Source: Hermodice carunculata
Taxonomy: Eukaryota > Annelida > Polychaeta > Eunicida > Amphinomidae
Length of the DNA stretch: 64,000 bases
Assembly: GCA_964020975.1 (NCBI GenBank)
Contig: OZ026628.1
Coordinates: 15,345,079-15,409,078, forward strand
Direction of reading: 5' to 3'
Under the pieces are notes generated by a model that was given only the letters and a program-made list of their open reading frames with translations, was not told the DNA's origin and made no database searches. A program made the position numbers and the translations under genes. This document shows positions 36,780 to 50,056 of the stretch, in pieces. Numbering within the stretch: the stretch's first letter is position 1; every line of letters starts with the position of its first letter.

Positions 36780-38320
36780 CTCTTTCACTGCCACATTTCT
36801 ACAATGCACTCTCCACTGTTGCCAAATCAAATGTGTAATTTTAATTTAAATTACATTTTTGGAGGTATTAAACCTTACTCTGTTACCCAAGCGTTTCATG
36901 CTTACTTACTTTTACCAAGGAGGGGGTATAGCCTGGTCTTTGGAATTTTATCATTTTTGAACACTTCAATGTCATTTAAGGTCACGTGATACGGCCACCA
37001 TTATGGATATTTTCCATGAATTTTGGTAAAATTTGGCTTGAATTGTCCATTTTATAATATTGATTGCCTCATAAACCCACCCAAAACTTATAAAAAAATG
37101 TAGAATAGATATCAATTGTTAATTGTGTGGTATTAATTATTCAATTTTCTATCTGAAATAAATATAAGGGTGGCTTAATTATCATATTTTGGTATAAATG
37201 CTCTCAGTAAATGATTTCCTGCTTTTATTTGGCTACATTCCCATAGAAAGCAAGTGGGTCCATAAATGTATATTATTCAAGGACCTGACAAGTACATGCA
37301 TTCCGATTTTTACCACAGAAGAAATACAAGTCACCCTCTGGATTTTTGATGCTAAAAATACTTCAAGGTCATTCAAGGTCACGTGATTTGGCCGCCTTGT
37401 TAAATCTTTGGTATTTTTATAACAAAAATGCTACTTACTGTCCCTGAAAGAGTATTATTTACTTCCAAACCCACCAAAACTTCTAAACAGGCAGAACAGA
37501 TACAAATTGGTAGTGACTTGACATTGATGACGCAAATTTGCCTTGAAAATGAACAATTGATTCGGGTAATGAGCTTATTGTTGTGACAATGCAAATATGT
37601 TTATAAAGTCCTGTGCAGCATTGACTTGGGAGTAGGTTTATAAAAAGCAGGTGAACACATACAGGTACATCATTTCATAACCACACCAAAAAAAAAAAAA
37701 AAAAAAAAAACTCTTGGATTTTTACCACAATCAAAGTACAAGTCGCTCTTTAGATTTTTTTTATGCTAAAACTACGTGAAGATCATTCAAAGTCACGTGA
37801 TTTGGCCGCCATCTTGGATATTTGATAGTTGTTATGAAAAACTACTCTCATCTGTCCCTGAAATAGTGTTATTTGCCTCAAAACCCACCAAAACATTCTA
37901 AACAGGCAGAACAGATACAAATTTGTAGTTATTTGATATTGATGACACAAATTTGCCTCGGAAATGATCACTAGACTATGGTAAGCAGCTAATTGTTGTG
38001 ACAGTGCATGTGTGTTAATGAGATCCTATGCAGCATTGACTTGGGGGCAGGTTTAAAAAGAAACAAGTGTACACATACAAGTACATTATTTCATAACCAG
38101 GCAAAAAATTAAATGTTTTTCTATTTTTACCACAGCGCAGGTATTTGTCGCTCTTTTGATTCTTGATGCTAAAAATACATCAAGGTCATTCAAGGTCACG
38201 TACCATGGCCGCCATCTTGAATTTCTCATATATGTTTTGTACAATTTGCCAATATGTGTCCATGGAATAGTATTGATAGCCTCAAAGTCCACCCAGAACT
38301 TCCAAAGAGGCAGAGTAGAT
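36780..38320. repeat. Four diverged tandem repeats of about 400 bp
   Basis: Each unit carries GGTCACGTGATTTGGCCGCC or a close variant (CACG core at 36983, 37380, 37794 and 38197; spacing 397, 414, 403). In three units AACAGGCAGAACAGAT or a variant follows. Three of the four keep a CACGTG E-box. No protein frame runs through the units. Confidence 0.85.
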
Positions 38321-38400
38321 GCACTTCAAATTTACTCTTGCTTTAATTTCAAATGGGACTGTTGCATATTTTCTTCATTTAAGGCCCTGAAATTATATTT

Positions 38401-38520
38401 ATCATCATCATCATCATCATCGTTAATTATATATATAAATATATATATATATTCATTCATTTCTTTCTTTCTTTCTCTATTCATTTATCTATTTATTTAT
38501 TTATTTATTTATTTATTTAG
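38401..38520. repeat. CAT, TA, TTTC and TTTA microsatellites
   Basis: A short series of simple repeats, (CAT)n then (TA)n, (TTTC)n and (TTTA)n. Confidence 0.9.
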
Positions 38521-38899
38521 AACTTCTAGCATGACAAATGATATATTACACACACACATTTGATTTGAAAATTGAATAAGTGCTGTAAATTTGATAAAGA
38601 GAATTAACTGTTCCAGTCCATCAATAGAACAAGTGTTAATGTGTGTGTGTTGGGTGTGTGTGTGTGTGTGTGTGTAAAATTTAGAATTACTGTTCCTGCT
38701 GGCAAATGGACAGTGCTAGAAGTTTTACTCTCCGTTTGTCTAAGCAGTGGAACCTGTGGCATGAGAAAGCAACTGAAAACAAAACAAAACTATAGTGAGC
38801 ACATATTCTATGACACTAAAATATAAATTTTTACTGTTGTTTCGTCTTTGGTCAATCATAATACATCTCAGATTTGTACTGGTACATTTGTTAATTACA

Positions 38900-40148
38900 C
38901 AAGCAATCCATTGATAATTTGATAGATGCACATAAAGATGAGATGAAAAGGAATTTTAATATCAAAATTTCTGAAGAGGACTCCTCTTTTCCACTTTTGT
39001 TCTGGATACCCAAAATACATAAAACCCTTTTAAATCTAGATTCATAGCTGGTGCTGCAAAATGTACTACAAAGCAATTATCAACAGAAGTAACATTGAGT
39101 TTGACTGCAATTAGGAATCATTTTCGTAAATACTGTAATGCAATTTCTAGAAACTGTGAAATGAATTGTTTTTGGAATATTAACAATTCTTCCGAGTTTG
39201 TATCTAAAATCAAAGATGTAAAGGCAAAAAAAATATCAAATGTTTTGATTTTTCTACACTGTACACAAATCTACCCATAGATGAAGTCAAAAGTTCACTT
39301 TCAGAATTAATTAGCAAAATGTTTAAACATAATTGTAAACCATACATAAATATTAATTCATATACAAAGAAAGCATATTGGTCACACAATAAATATTCAA
39401 AAAGTAACGTTAAATCTTACACCGTTGAAACGTTGATAGATGCTATAAAATTTCTCTTGGATAATACTTTTGTTCAATGCAGACCATTGGTTTTTCAACA
39501 AATAAGAAGCATTCCTGCTCCTCTTTACTGGCAGATTTATATTTAACCTGGCGTGAATTTAAGTATATGAATAAATTGATGAAAAAGGACTTTCAAATGG
39601 CTACAAAATTATCAAACAACGCAAGATATATTGATGACATTGCTTGCATAAATGTACAAAATTTCAGTGAAATTGCGAAAGAAATTTACCCAAAAGATAT
39701 CCCTTTGGAGGGTATCAATTCAGATGGTTTCAGAGATGTGTTTTTGGACTTGGATATTCAGGTCACTAACGACAGGTTTTGTTTTAAAGTCTATCACAAA
39801 ATAGATGAGTTTAACTTTGAAGTGGTTAATTATCCTTTCCCGAACAGTAATATTTCGGAAACTATTTGATATAATATGTTTTTGTCACAAATTTTGAGAT
39901 TTGGTCGTATTTGTTCTAAATTTCAGGACTTTGCATCTAGAACCAAATTTATTTATATTAAACTTGAGTCAAGAGGATTCAAAGATGTACTTTTGATCAA
40001 AATTTCTACAAGTTTTGCTGTAAATATCCCGAGATGGTTAGAAAGTTTGGCTTCAATAATTTTAGAGATTTTAGACTTGCCTGTTTTGCTACTTAATTTT
40101 ATCTTTTGGCATCATTCTGTTTTAATGTTCACCTTTGAGACATTTTAG
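38900..40148 (+). mobile_element. Penelope-like element fossil, copy 1 (RT part)
   Basis: Protein pieces LLFWIPKIHK, SYTVETLIDAIKFLLDN, ARYIDDIACINV, FLDLDIQVTNDRF, VYHKIDEFNFEVVNYPFP and YIKLESRGF occur in order. They match the RT of the permuted, N-terminal GIY-YIG (Naiad/Chlamys-type) Penelope-like elements known to be common in invertebrates. The copy is 5'-truncated and broken in several places. It is clearly diverged from copy 2. Confidence 0.75.
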
Positions 40149-40149
40149 G

Positions 40150-42756
40150 CTAGCTTGTTTTCTGTTAGGTCAAACCCCCAGTGGCTATAGGTAGCAAGCA
40201 GCTACTGACGACAATTACAAGCTTGCCTATTTGTACTCAAAATGCTGTTAAGAACAATAGTTTTGACAACATGTTTTTGACATAAATGCTAATGACTTTC
40301 ATTCTTTTCTGACATGCCTAAATGCACATTTACTCAAAATTGACAGTATTTTCTCAAATGTCACAAACCTGACGCATTACGTTGATATATTGACTCAGGG
40401 TTGGCAGTTAAAAAGAGCTTAATTGTTTGAGGGGTAGGTGTCATCACAGAGTTTGTTTTACATTTCTGGTGCAGGATGTCCATTGTTGCAGTTGGGATTT
40501 CCCTTGGTTTGTTCAGGTGGTCTAGGTGCAACTGTTTATTTTACTATCACTGGGACTGAATATAAGGCCCCAGCTTGTTTCCACTTCAGTTATACACTGG
40601 CGGGTGGTTTAACTAGGATAAGCTGTCCACCTAGAAAGGGTACATATTGGTTCAGGGGTAAGTCAAATTGTTCCTATCTGAACCTGTACTGTACAAATTT
40701 AGTAATTATGGTTGTTTGACAGGTATTCTCCTTTCTTAATGAAGCTCTGCATTTATAAGCAAAACTTCACGTATTTAGCTAATTCATCATTTGCCACGTT
40801 CATATTTATTCTTTATTCTGTGGGTTGTCTTTGCTGAATATTTAGCTCAGACAAGGAGCCGCTACTCAGAGAGACATGTACGGGTAAAAGGCTCTGAAAC
40901 ATGTTGAGTAGTTACCCGCTGAAGACCCTTTAATTTATTTGGGCTGATACAGCCTATGTCAAAACTTTACAGAGAACGAGTGCAATATGGACAATAGTAA
41001 TTCCATATGTATATAGGTTAGACAGGGACAGGTTAGCTTATGGAGAGTAAAGAGGTCGGACTGCGGAATAGGGTATTGACTACTAGGAAGTGGTTCTGGG
41101 CAAAAAGACACAAATACAATTAAGACCACTTTTCAGACACAGCTTTCACTGGCTGCATTATATTAGAAAACAGTAATACGAGTCTTATAAATCTGGTCAC
41201 TGGAAAATCAACATTTCTTATGTACTAATTGGGAGGGTGGTAGAGGGTTCCAAGAAAGGGTAGCCTACTCAGTGCACGAACTGAAAAAAATGAATGACCC
41301 CTAAGGGATCGACCATTTGATACTTAGGGGGGGGGGGGGGGGCTATGCATTTTATTGAAAAAAAATATGTACGTCCAAACATTGCTGAAAAAAATAATGT
41401 CCTTCGTAGTATCACCTAAAAAAAAATTAAGTACGTCATTCTTCTCTAAAAAAAATACTGCTTTAATAAAAGATAGTATCAATAGTGGCATTTAGACTTT
41501 TTATATACGTACATGTATGATTCTCGAAATATTTGATACATCCACGTTCCTATTCTCGTTTTGGCTAACCAAGAAAAAAAATTGTTTATTTTCCCATCAA
41601 ATTCCGTGTATTAGTGGGTCAATAGCTTTCCTTGAGAACTTGGGAGCCCACCATTTGTTGCGAAATGCCCATGTGAATGACGCAGAAGAGTGATCTTGTT
41701 CCATTGCTTTACAGGCTATATATACATTGTGCAGATTATTCTACAACCCAGTATGGATATGGCAATTCTATACATGTAAATGCAGAATATCAAATTATTA
41801 AGGAGAGTCCTGCAGTCATCACTCCACCCATTTGAGACTTAGAGTAAATATCATAAAATATCTAAATATTAATACAAGAGAAGGATTTGCACAATGCTGT
41901 TAAAGTTTTAATTTCACACGGCCACTCAGGTATCAATACCCTGTCCCCAGCAAAAGACATGTGAAGCATCAATTGTTAAATAGATCTTAATTAATTGAAA
42001 GCAATGATGGTAATTTTAGCATTTTAATAGTACTATCCTGGTTTGGAAAGACACGTTGATAAAATTATCGATCTTGAATTTTCTTCCATTGGATACTATT
42101 GCATGGGGAATGTATGTACATTACTTTCAAACCAAGTGCCCGTAGACTTCCATCGACTTCCATCAGTCTACAATAGTCTTTTATCATGTGACAAGCCTCC
42201 CCATAGGGGTGAGAGGTTATACGATCTTCAGAGCTGAAAAAAACATGGTGGATGTCAGTTGAAAACTTCTCAAAAAGGAAAACAAAGTTCCTATGAGTAG
42301 GGGTTTAATTCACATTTCACAACAAGTGCCTCTATTCAGTTAGAGTAGACTCTGCCAAAGGTGACTATATCATGCACTCAATCAACTCAACAAAATATAA
42401 GAGATTTGGTAGATAAGTTTTTAGCACTTTATTGCAGTAACTTTCATAAATTAGTCTTCACGTTATGCACATATGAATAAAAATCAAAATTGTATGTGAA
42501 TGACTTAGATCAGGTTGCTATTATCAAGCCATCTGTTTGATACATCCAGGTGCTTGAACAAATCAAAATGGTCAATTGGTTGCAAGCATTTACGAGAATG
42601 GTAGGAAAATACAATATTTAATATGAATTTGTCTCGATAATCTTGTGATTCCTATAATTTTGGGACCGAAAACTTCCTTCAATAATAGTAACAAAAACCT
42701 GTTCAATTCTTGGGCTCTAGAGCACCCATGGGTGGCCAAGACATAAATCACTACAA
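40150..42756. other. No gene supported
   Basis: Unique AT-rich sequence with a G run at about 41325-41342. That run is followed by CTATGCATTTTAT, whose inverse occurs at about 44437-44456. Confidence 0.5.
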
Positions 42757-42760
42757 TTAA

Positions 42761-43015
42761 CCCTTTCAGTGCCATATTTGGACGTCGACTGAGTCAACAG
42801 CTTTCCTCGGCGCCCTTTGGGCTTAAGTGCAACGTGCCCAAAGCACGCCGAGGAAAGCTTTGACCTGGACTGTTTGTCTCTCTGGGAACCTAGGCATGCT
42901 GGTACTTAAATGAAAGGTCTGTGGATGGGGAATTTGAATCTGGAATCATGATAGTGATTCAGGCTCATCAGCACAACTTATGCTGTGATTGGCTCTCGAA
43001 GAGCTAAGTAACGGT
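42761..43015 (+). mobile_element. TTAA hairpin MITE, copy lacking a clear right end
   Basis: TTAA at 42757-42760, then CCCTTTCAGTGCCATA and a hairpin at 42793-42864. Its inner stem CTTTGGGC/GCCCAAAG differs from the other copies. The block CATGCTGGTACTTAAATGAA follows. No matching right terminus was found, so the end is approximate. Confidence 0.65.
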
Positions 43016-43286
43016 GTCTTAAGAATAGATTAATCTGAGAAATAAAATATAAAATAAATTAAGATAAAATATGAAACAAATTATTCAAAAGTGGGTATCA
43101 CTGAAATACACGCGCATACCCATTAATCTCTGGAGATTTAACACGTCTCACCTATATTGCACAAATATAATAAATTGAAATAATGACAAGGATATCACAC
43201 ATACTAGTATTTTGATTCCCTCATCGAAATTATAATACCTTTTAGGCACAATCAATCAAAATAAATGATTATGTAAACACACATTT

Positions 43287-43485
43287 GCCGTTCATGGCTG
43301 CCGTATACACCTATCACATCACAAGTTTTAGGTCATCATGTAGTTATTTGGCGTACAGGTGTCTGTGGTTTAAAGATATTATATTTTCAAAATATGTTTC
43401 AACCACAGACACCTGCGCGCATGATAACCACGTGATGAGCCAAAACTTGCGATGTGGTACGTGTACACAGGTCCATGAAGGGCAA
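43287..43485. repeat. Long hairpin unit 1 of 3
   Basis: Arms of about 90 bp: TTCATGG..CACATCACAAGTTTTAG..ACAGGTGTCTGTGGTTTAAA on the left, with the inverse on the right (CAACCACAGACACCTGCGCG, CAAAACTTGCGATGTGG, CCATGAAGGGCAA). Confidence 0.88.
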
Positions 43486-43629
43486 GCAAAACCTCTGTAT
43501 TAAAGATCATGAGATTATTACATATACTTAAAACTGCTACATGGTAATGGTGATGTATAAACTAATGGAGGTCCACGTTTTTCTGCATATCTTTGATCAT
43601 GTATAAAAGGCCTCCCTTTTGCCATATTT

Positions 43630-43810
43630 GCAATTCATGGCCCCCGTGTTTGACTAGCACATCACATGTTGCGCAGGTGTCTGTAGTGGTTTTAACATAT
43701 TTAATTCTTGAAATAAAATATGTTTAAACCAGACAGATGCTTGCCTAATAACCACGTGATGAGCCAAAACTTGTGATGTGCTAGGCGTACATGGGGACCA
43801 TGAACAGCAG
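43630..43810. repeat. Long hairpin unit 2 of 3
   Basis: Same hairpin as unit 1, with a partly decayed left arm (GCACATCACATGTTGCGCAG) and a well-preserved right arm (CCAAAACTTGTGATGTGCTA). Confidence 0.85.
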
Positions 43811-43943
43811 GCAATACCTCTCTATTAAAGATCATGAAGCTGATTTACATGAACTTGAAACTTCCACATAGTATAAACAAATGGAGGTCTACTTTTTCTG
43901 CATATCTTTGTTAATGTATAAAAGGCCTCCCTTTTGCCAATTT

Positions 43944-44152
43944 GCCATTCATGGCGCATCCGAGTACGCCTATTACATCACAAGTTTTAGCTCATGATGT
44001 GGTTATTATGTGCGTAGGTGTCTGTGGTTTAAACATATTTTATTTTCCTAAACATAAAATATGTTTAAACCACAGACACCTGCGCGCCTGATAACATGTC
44101 ATAAGCTAAAACTTGGGATGTGCTAGGCGTACATGGGGACCATGAACGGCAA
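43944..44152. repeat. Long hairpin unit 3 of 3
   Basis: Same hairpin again; around the centre TTTAAACATATTTTATTTTC is mirrored by AAATATGTTTAAACC. The spacer between units contains GTATAAAAGGCCTCCCTTTT. Confidence 0.88.
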
Positions 44153-44337
44153 GCAAAACCTCTCAAAAGATCATGAAGATGACTACATATACTTGAAACT
44201 GCTACATGGTATTGGTGGTATGTAAACTAATTTTCCAAAATACCAAATGTTGTGTTTATTTCGTCTTCATTGATTGTACTGTAAATGTTAACCCTAAAAC
44301 AGTTCAAGAACATGTGCATCCCACTAACTTCTTCACC

Positions 44338-44368
<31 letters not shown>

Positions 44369-44658
44369 TGCGTTGAGGTCAGAGGGAAAAAATTATGTAC
44401 ATCTTGTGTGCATTAAAAAAAAGTAGGTTGATATAAAATGCATAGCCCCCCCCCCCCAAAAAAAATTGAAATTATGCCCCTCCCAAAAGCAGGTCATGAT
44501 ATTTTGTGATCTCCCGTACCCCGTCTCTCCTACGTTTACAAATTATGACTTGTTTGTGTGAAGTTGTTAAGTGCCACAAATTAAACTGCTATAGCAATTA
44601 CTTGGCCAATATTATGCAGAATATATTGCAAAGTTTCAAATTTTAAGTCTACATCTTT

Positions 44659-44661
<3 letters not shown>

Positions 44662-44752
<91 letters not shown>
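44662..44752. repeat. (TA)n microsatellite
   Basis: A TA run of about 90 bp. Confidence 0.97.
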
Positions 44753-44754
<2 letters not shown>

Positions 44755-44827
44755 TTTTTTATTTCTCAAAAGTGCAAGCCAAGGAGGATAATCATCAAAT
44801 ATTGATCCCATCATTAACATAATCTGT

Positions 44828-45090
44828 CATGTGTTATTTGAGGCAGGGCATGCATAAAGGAAAGATAGGTTGCTAGTGACTGCATGTAGGCTTACATGAG
44901 ATGCATTAGGTAAAACCCTCAGCATTTCTCAATCATTTCATTACAAAATGACATTACTTGGCATGTGTCATTCGAGGTAGGGCATGCATAAAGGAAAGAT
45001 AGGTTGCTACTGACTGCATGTAGGCCTACATAAGATAAATTTATTAAAACTTTCAGCGTACTTTTCCCACCTTTCATTTAAATTAGGCTG
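44828..45090. repeat. 134-bp tandem duplication
   Basis: GGGCATGCATAAAGGAAAGA followed by TAGGTTGCTA and ACTGCATGTAGGC occurs twice with a 134-bp period. Confidence 0.9.
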
Positions 45091-47225
45091 TATTGACCAG
45101 AATTGTTACACACACTCTTCAATTCCCAAATAAATTTGGAATTAAGGATTTAAATTACCTTCTTGTCGATTTTTTATGTGTTGTTATTTTGACCCCTTCA
45201 ATATGTCAAGCTTTCTAATGTTTATACACAGAAGCATGTGCCATGGTGAACAAGTAATATAGCTGTAGAGCACGCAGGTCCAGTGATTTTTATGTTTATG
45301 TATTATAAGATGGACTTTGTAGATTTGAAGCTTTTATATAATCCATGGAGCTAGGAAGGTCCATATTTCAAAACAGACATAGCCCCCCCCCCGCCAACCC
45401 ACACACACAAATACCCGACATAATTGGGATGTGTCCCCCCCCCCCCCACAACACATGGCTGCTATCATCTGCACAAATGGAATTGAACAGTAAAACTATT
45501 ATCTTGTTCATGAAACATGGGCTTTGGCCGGTGCAGAGCCAGAGGACAAAACTAGCTTATCCTGGAACATATATAGTGAGCCTCGATTTGAATATCCATA
45601 ATCACATAGGCATAGGCCTACCTATCATTATCCTTACTGGAGTGCTTGGTAATGAAAAATGATAAAATTCTACCATAGACTTGTAATTTTTCATCATAAA
45701 AACTGTTTCTAAGAGCCTAGTGCTGTTTGTTTCTGCTGATCATTACAACACAGGTGGCTTTATTGTAATAAGTGATGCATGCCAATGGCATGCAGGACAA
45801 CATAACCACATGCATCGAGTGATAATGAGGTAATATACGAACAAAACATTGTTAATCTTAGCTTTTGTTTATATTATTTATAATTTTCACCCGTTTCCTC
45901 ATCATCAGAGTATGCAGCACTCATGTCAGAGTCCGAGTTCTGCATTGCAAGATTCGCAAATTGGCAGCAGTGAAAATTTGCCGCCTTCTGAATAACTTCC
46001 CACTCCCAGTGCTTCTTCCACTCGCCATGATGATGTCTGGGTCACGGGTCAAGGCTACCAGGACGCTGTTAGGTCATCTAACATTTGTGACCTGACATGC
46101 AATCTTTGGCACGGTAACACAAAAATTGGCACCGATGTTCCCTCATCACTTCGCAGTTATGTTACAACTTACCCGACCAGGCCTACCTGACGGACTGATC
46201 AGATCAAATAGATGAAACCAGGTCTTCAACTTCAAGTAAGACGCAAATGTAACGATGTGACGTAAAAGAGTCACGTTATTAATTGCGTCACACCTGAAAA
46301 CTGGTCAGATCAACGTGGTTCTGTTTCAATAATAAAAACAGGCCTGTTTATCATAAACTCGCTGTATTTCACTGCCAATGCAATCACTATTAATGACTAG
46401 TTCTGTATTAAAAACTCATCAATTACATCACATATGATGAAAATGTCTTGAAAATGCTAGGTTTTAAAGAGCCAAATGAAATAATAGTAGGGGGAGGCAC
46501 AAAATTTTCAAGTTACCCCTTTCTTTGATTTTTTCATTGCATATGATAGTACTCTCAAAATGCTTTCCTGTGATACCAGAAGTATTGAAAATTATCAAGT
46601 ATTTCTCGGGATACATCAATTTATGCTTTCTCTGGAGATGGGGCTTGCGTCGCGAACCCGGAAGACCTGTTCCCTTACATTACAAAACATCATCATTCTC
46701 TCCCATTTTTTTTCCAAATATTATTTCATAAAACCATTTATTTTTCATTTCTGTGCAAAAACCTGATAAATACACAAGAAAAATAAGAATTAGTGAGATA
46801 TATATGTATCATTTTGAAATTTCAAGGGTCTTAACTTCCATTTTTGGACTTTGGACTTAGTCTTTTTTCACACGGCAACATAAAAAATGGCTTATTTGCT
46901 GCAATTTTGAAAGTTCTGTATTTTCAAAAGTTTAACTTTTAGAGCCTTGAAATTTCTGTTTTGCATGTAAGTATAAAAGTTACCAACATATACAAAATTA
47001 CACATTTCATAACTTTATTTTCACAAAAATTACAGCTTTTGAAAATCGACACAGACAGAGGCCATCCGCCGAAGTGTCAAAAAGTGCCCGTTTTGCCACT
47101 TTCACTGCCAGGTATTTCTATCAAAACCCTGTCACCCTATAAGCCATATCATTTTATAAACTGCAATATTGTCAATCTGGAACACATAATCTAACAGTAT
47201 AACACAATAAAATGCATAATATAAT
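45091..47225. other. No gene supported
   Basis: Contains C runs at about 45385 and 45436. The minus strand near 45890-46030 has a short protein-like stretch (NSDSDMSAAYSDDEETGENY) with no splice partner. Confidence 0.45.
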
Positions 47226-47520
47226 AAACATTTACAAATTTGGTTATACTTATTTATCCTTTGCTAAGATGCCGCTGATTTTCCGAAGACGACACCAGTT
47301 TTTTAATACTTAGAGTATAAGGTAAATCATTAGTGACATGTAAGGGTATTATGGGTCACTAATATCCTTTTATGCAACATCACAGTAGGTGCAATCCATT
47401 TAAAGGGTGTTCAATGCCGAATTTAATATATATTTATAAATTTGGTATGATTATTATAGATTCTCCAAAGATGCCGCGGCTTTTCTGCTGACGACACTGG
47501 ATTTTCAATATTTTGTATGT
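47225..47520. repeat. Degenerate 200-bp tandem pair
   Basis: AAGATGCCGCTGATTTTCCG / AAGATGCCGCGGCTTTTCTG with flanking AAATTTGGTTAT recurs at about 47230 and 47430. Confidence 0.6.
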
Positions 47521-47692
47521 TATACTTGAATCTTGTGTCAGATGAGATGGCCTTCTGGGGCAATTTTATCATATAATACCAAAAACACAGATGTGAAATC
47601 CATTTGTGTGATGGAAAAATGAGAAAATAAATCAAAATGCCCCCCCCCCCAATTCATGAACGCCAATCTTTCTGGACCAATCTACCAATCTG

Positions 47693-47842
47693 CTAACAAC
47701 CCCATTTGACATCTTTTCCCACGGTGGCAAAACATCTATCAACTCTCCTTGGATGCATCTCTTCCACAATTCGATGGTCACCCCCAGCTTCCTCACAGAC
47801 AGCATCCGGTGGTGGTGATTCTGCTTCCTCACATGTGGTCTC
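47693..47842 (-). CDS. Candidate 3'-terminal exon, unrecognised
   Basis: On the minus strand an acceptor TTTTATATGTTGTAG| opens a frame ETTCEEAESPPPDAVCEEAG, GDHRIVEEMHPRRVDRCFAT, VGKDVKWGC and a stop. The composition is protein-like. It is phase 0, compatible with the small start exon at 53491-53508, but the link across 5.6 kb is speculative. No family recognised. Confidence 0.3.
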   Translation of the reverse strand, partial: ETTCEEAESPPPDAVCEEAGGDHRIVEEMHPRRVDRCFATVGKDVKWGC

Positions 47843-47859
47843 CTACAACATATAAAAGA

Positions 47860-49870
47860 CAAAACACCATGTCACCTTTTATGCAGCGACTACCTTAATT
47901 TTCACAATGACAGATAACAGGGAGAGCTATTCTCACCAGAGATGCCGACCTACATGTAGAATTTTGCTTTTGAGTTATTTATCATTCAACAAGTGACTTG
48001 TTGGATGATGATTAAGTATTGACTACACAATACTATTAAAAAAACGTTTCAAATGTGAGTATTGATAGACAATTCAACTTAATCAAAATAAAAAAAGTGA
48101 TCAAATGGAGATGTTTTCTTGACAGAGAACTCATTTCAATCCTTTCAACTGACAAAAGTATATACCTATACTGATTTTATTACTTTTCAGTGACATTTTA
48201 GCATATTCTGAGTACATGTATTATTAACCTTAATCTTCATGTGTGTCATGGAGAGGGCAAAAGTACTAACTTTCTTCAGCAAAGATTAATAATGGAGTGA
48301 TATTTGTGATAAAATAACAATGATTTCCCCAAAAGAGTAATGGTTGGCATCTCAGTTATCATAGTCTCCATTTGAGATAACAACATGTTTGAAATGAGTT
48401 TGAAATTTATGCTTTTGATCATGCAAAAAGTCTCGAGAGTCCTTTAGGACTCGGGTTGGCCTGTATCAATTTCATCCTTTTCATACAGTCCTTAACTTTT
48501 CTGGCCAAGTGCATAATACCTCAGCTGCTTTTGAAATCCTAAAAGTGAAGAAAATACAGGTACATGCATATAAAGTACTCCTGCACAGAGAAGTTGTTGC
48601 TGTGCTTAGCTGGGCACTGTGGACTCCCCTGGGAAAAATGTATAGAGTCATGACATTGGCATTGGAACACCTCACTATGTAAACATACAAACATGGTATT
48701 CATGTCTGCCATGTAAACATGATTTCTTTCCATTTACTACAATTTTTGTGCAAGTAAAACTATGTATATGTAATGGGCCCTGCTATAAAATTAGCTCACT
48801 TCTTTTGTACAACAGTTGGCACATAATACATGTAGTTCTACACCATTATAACATCATCATTTATTGAACCAAACAAGCCAAAGACATCAAATTTACTGAC
48901 CAGTGGATATGTGTTAACAAACAGATGTGACACTTAACTAAAATTTAGTTAGACTTGTAAGCAACAATGGCATGCATATAAAAATATTGCATCACTAACA
49001 CATGACTAGAGATTATGCTCATAATGTGACCAAGACAATGTGACAAAACCATTCTTTCTACTATGTAACATTCACAGCAGCATGCATAGGTACAAAACTA
49101 ATTCCTAATCAGAGGATATAAAATAAATCGATCAATTTCTGTCTTGGGTACCAAATACAGAGACAGACTTACATGCATACATTTTATGCAGTGGTACATA
49201 CATGTATTACCATTGTTGCAAGGTACATGCAGAGTTCACCCCCCCCCCATTAGTACTCTGAATTTGGATACTAAAGCAAATTAGCCTGCCCCTAAAATTG
49301 TTAAATTGTGTCTCAATCATAGCCCTATAAGAATGTACAAAATTGAAAATTCTGGCATAAAAATATGCATAGTCCCATAAATCTTTCTTCTGTTCATGTT
49401 GTTTTGCTGTGTTTTGTTAATGAAATGTTAGACTTAACTAACTTTGTACTCCTGTAAGTATGCAAGAAGAAACAACTTAACACTTTAAACTTATAAAATG
49501 TAATTTACACCCAAAATAGGGGGGAAAATCACCTTTGACAAGTTCTCATATCATCATTTTCAAAGTTTATGCTTTTGACCTGTTGAATTTTGAAAATCTT
49601 TATCAAAGAAAGAAAGCATCCATAGTCCCTTACACCACAATCCCTGCAACTTATAGCATTCACATGAAAGTCTAATTTATACACAGACACACACAGACAC
49701 ACACAGACACACACACACGTGTGTGTGTGTATAGTTGAATGATGCAAGTAGGCCTATACCATTCAGTACAATTATTCTGAATCTGAATGTAATTTGACCA
49801 ATGCATTGCAGAAATAATTTCCTACAGTAATGTGATGCTGTATACAGATATGAATTATACATAGAAACTA
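47860..49870. other. No gene supported
   Basis: Unique AT-rich sequence with a short CA/GT microsatellite near 49681-49730. No convincing exon. Confidence 0.5.
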
Positions 49871-49879
49871 CTCTTATTA

Positions 49880-50056
49880 AAATTCTACATGAAAAGAGCT
49901 TTCATTTAAGCACCAGCATGCCTGGTCTAAATTTTGTTTTATAAATCATGGTCTCAGTCAACAGCTAGCCTCGGTGCACTTTGCACACAGTGCGTGCAAG
50001 GTGTGCCTAAGCAAGCTGTTGATTCAGTTTCAAAATTGGCACTGCAAGAGTTTAAA
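49880..50056 (-). mobile_element. TTAA hairpin MITE, decayed inverted copy (left duplicate)
   Basis: The inverted family block CTTTCATTTAAGCACCAG, hairpin arms from 49957 to about 50022 (GTCAACAGCTAGCCTCGG with CAAGCTGTTGAT) and the end GGCACTGCAAGAGTTTAA are present. The same insertion is duplicated at 61766-61943. Confidence 0.6.

Noticed and set aside
38641-38826. Open frame after a GT microsatellite
   Set aside because: Starts inside the repeat; no homology or splice context.
48481-48733. Minus-strand frames near 48500
   Set aside because: A fair acceptor exists, but the frames are short and no continuation or homology was recognised.
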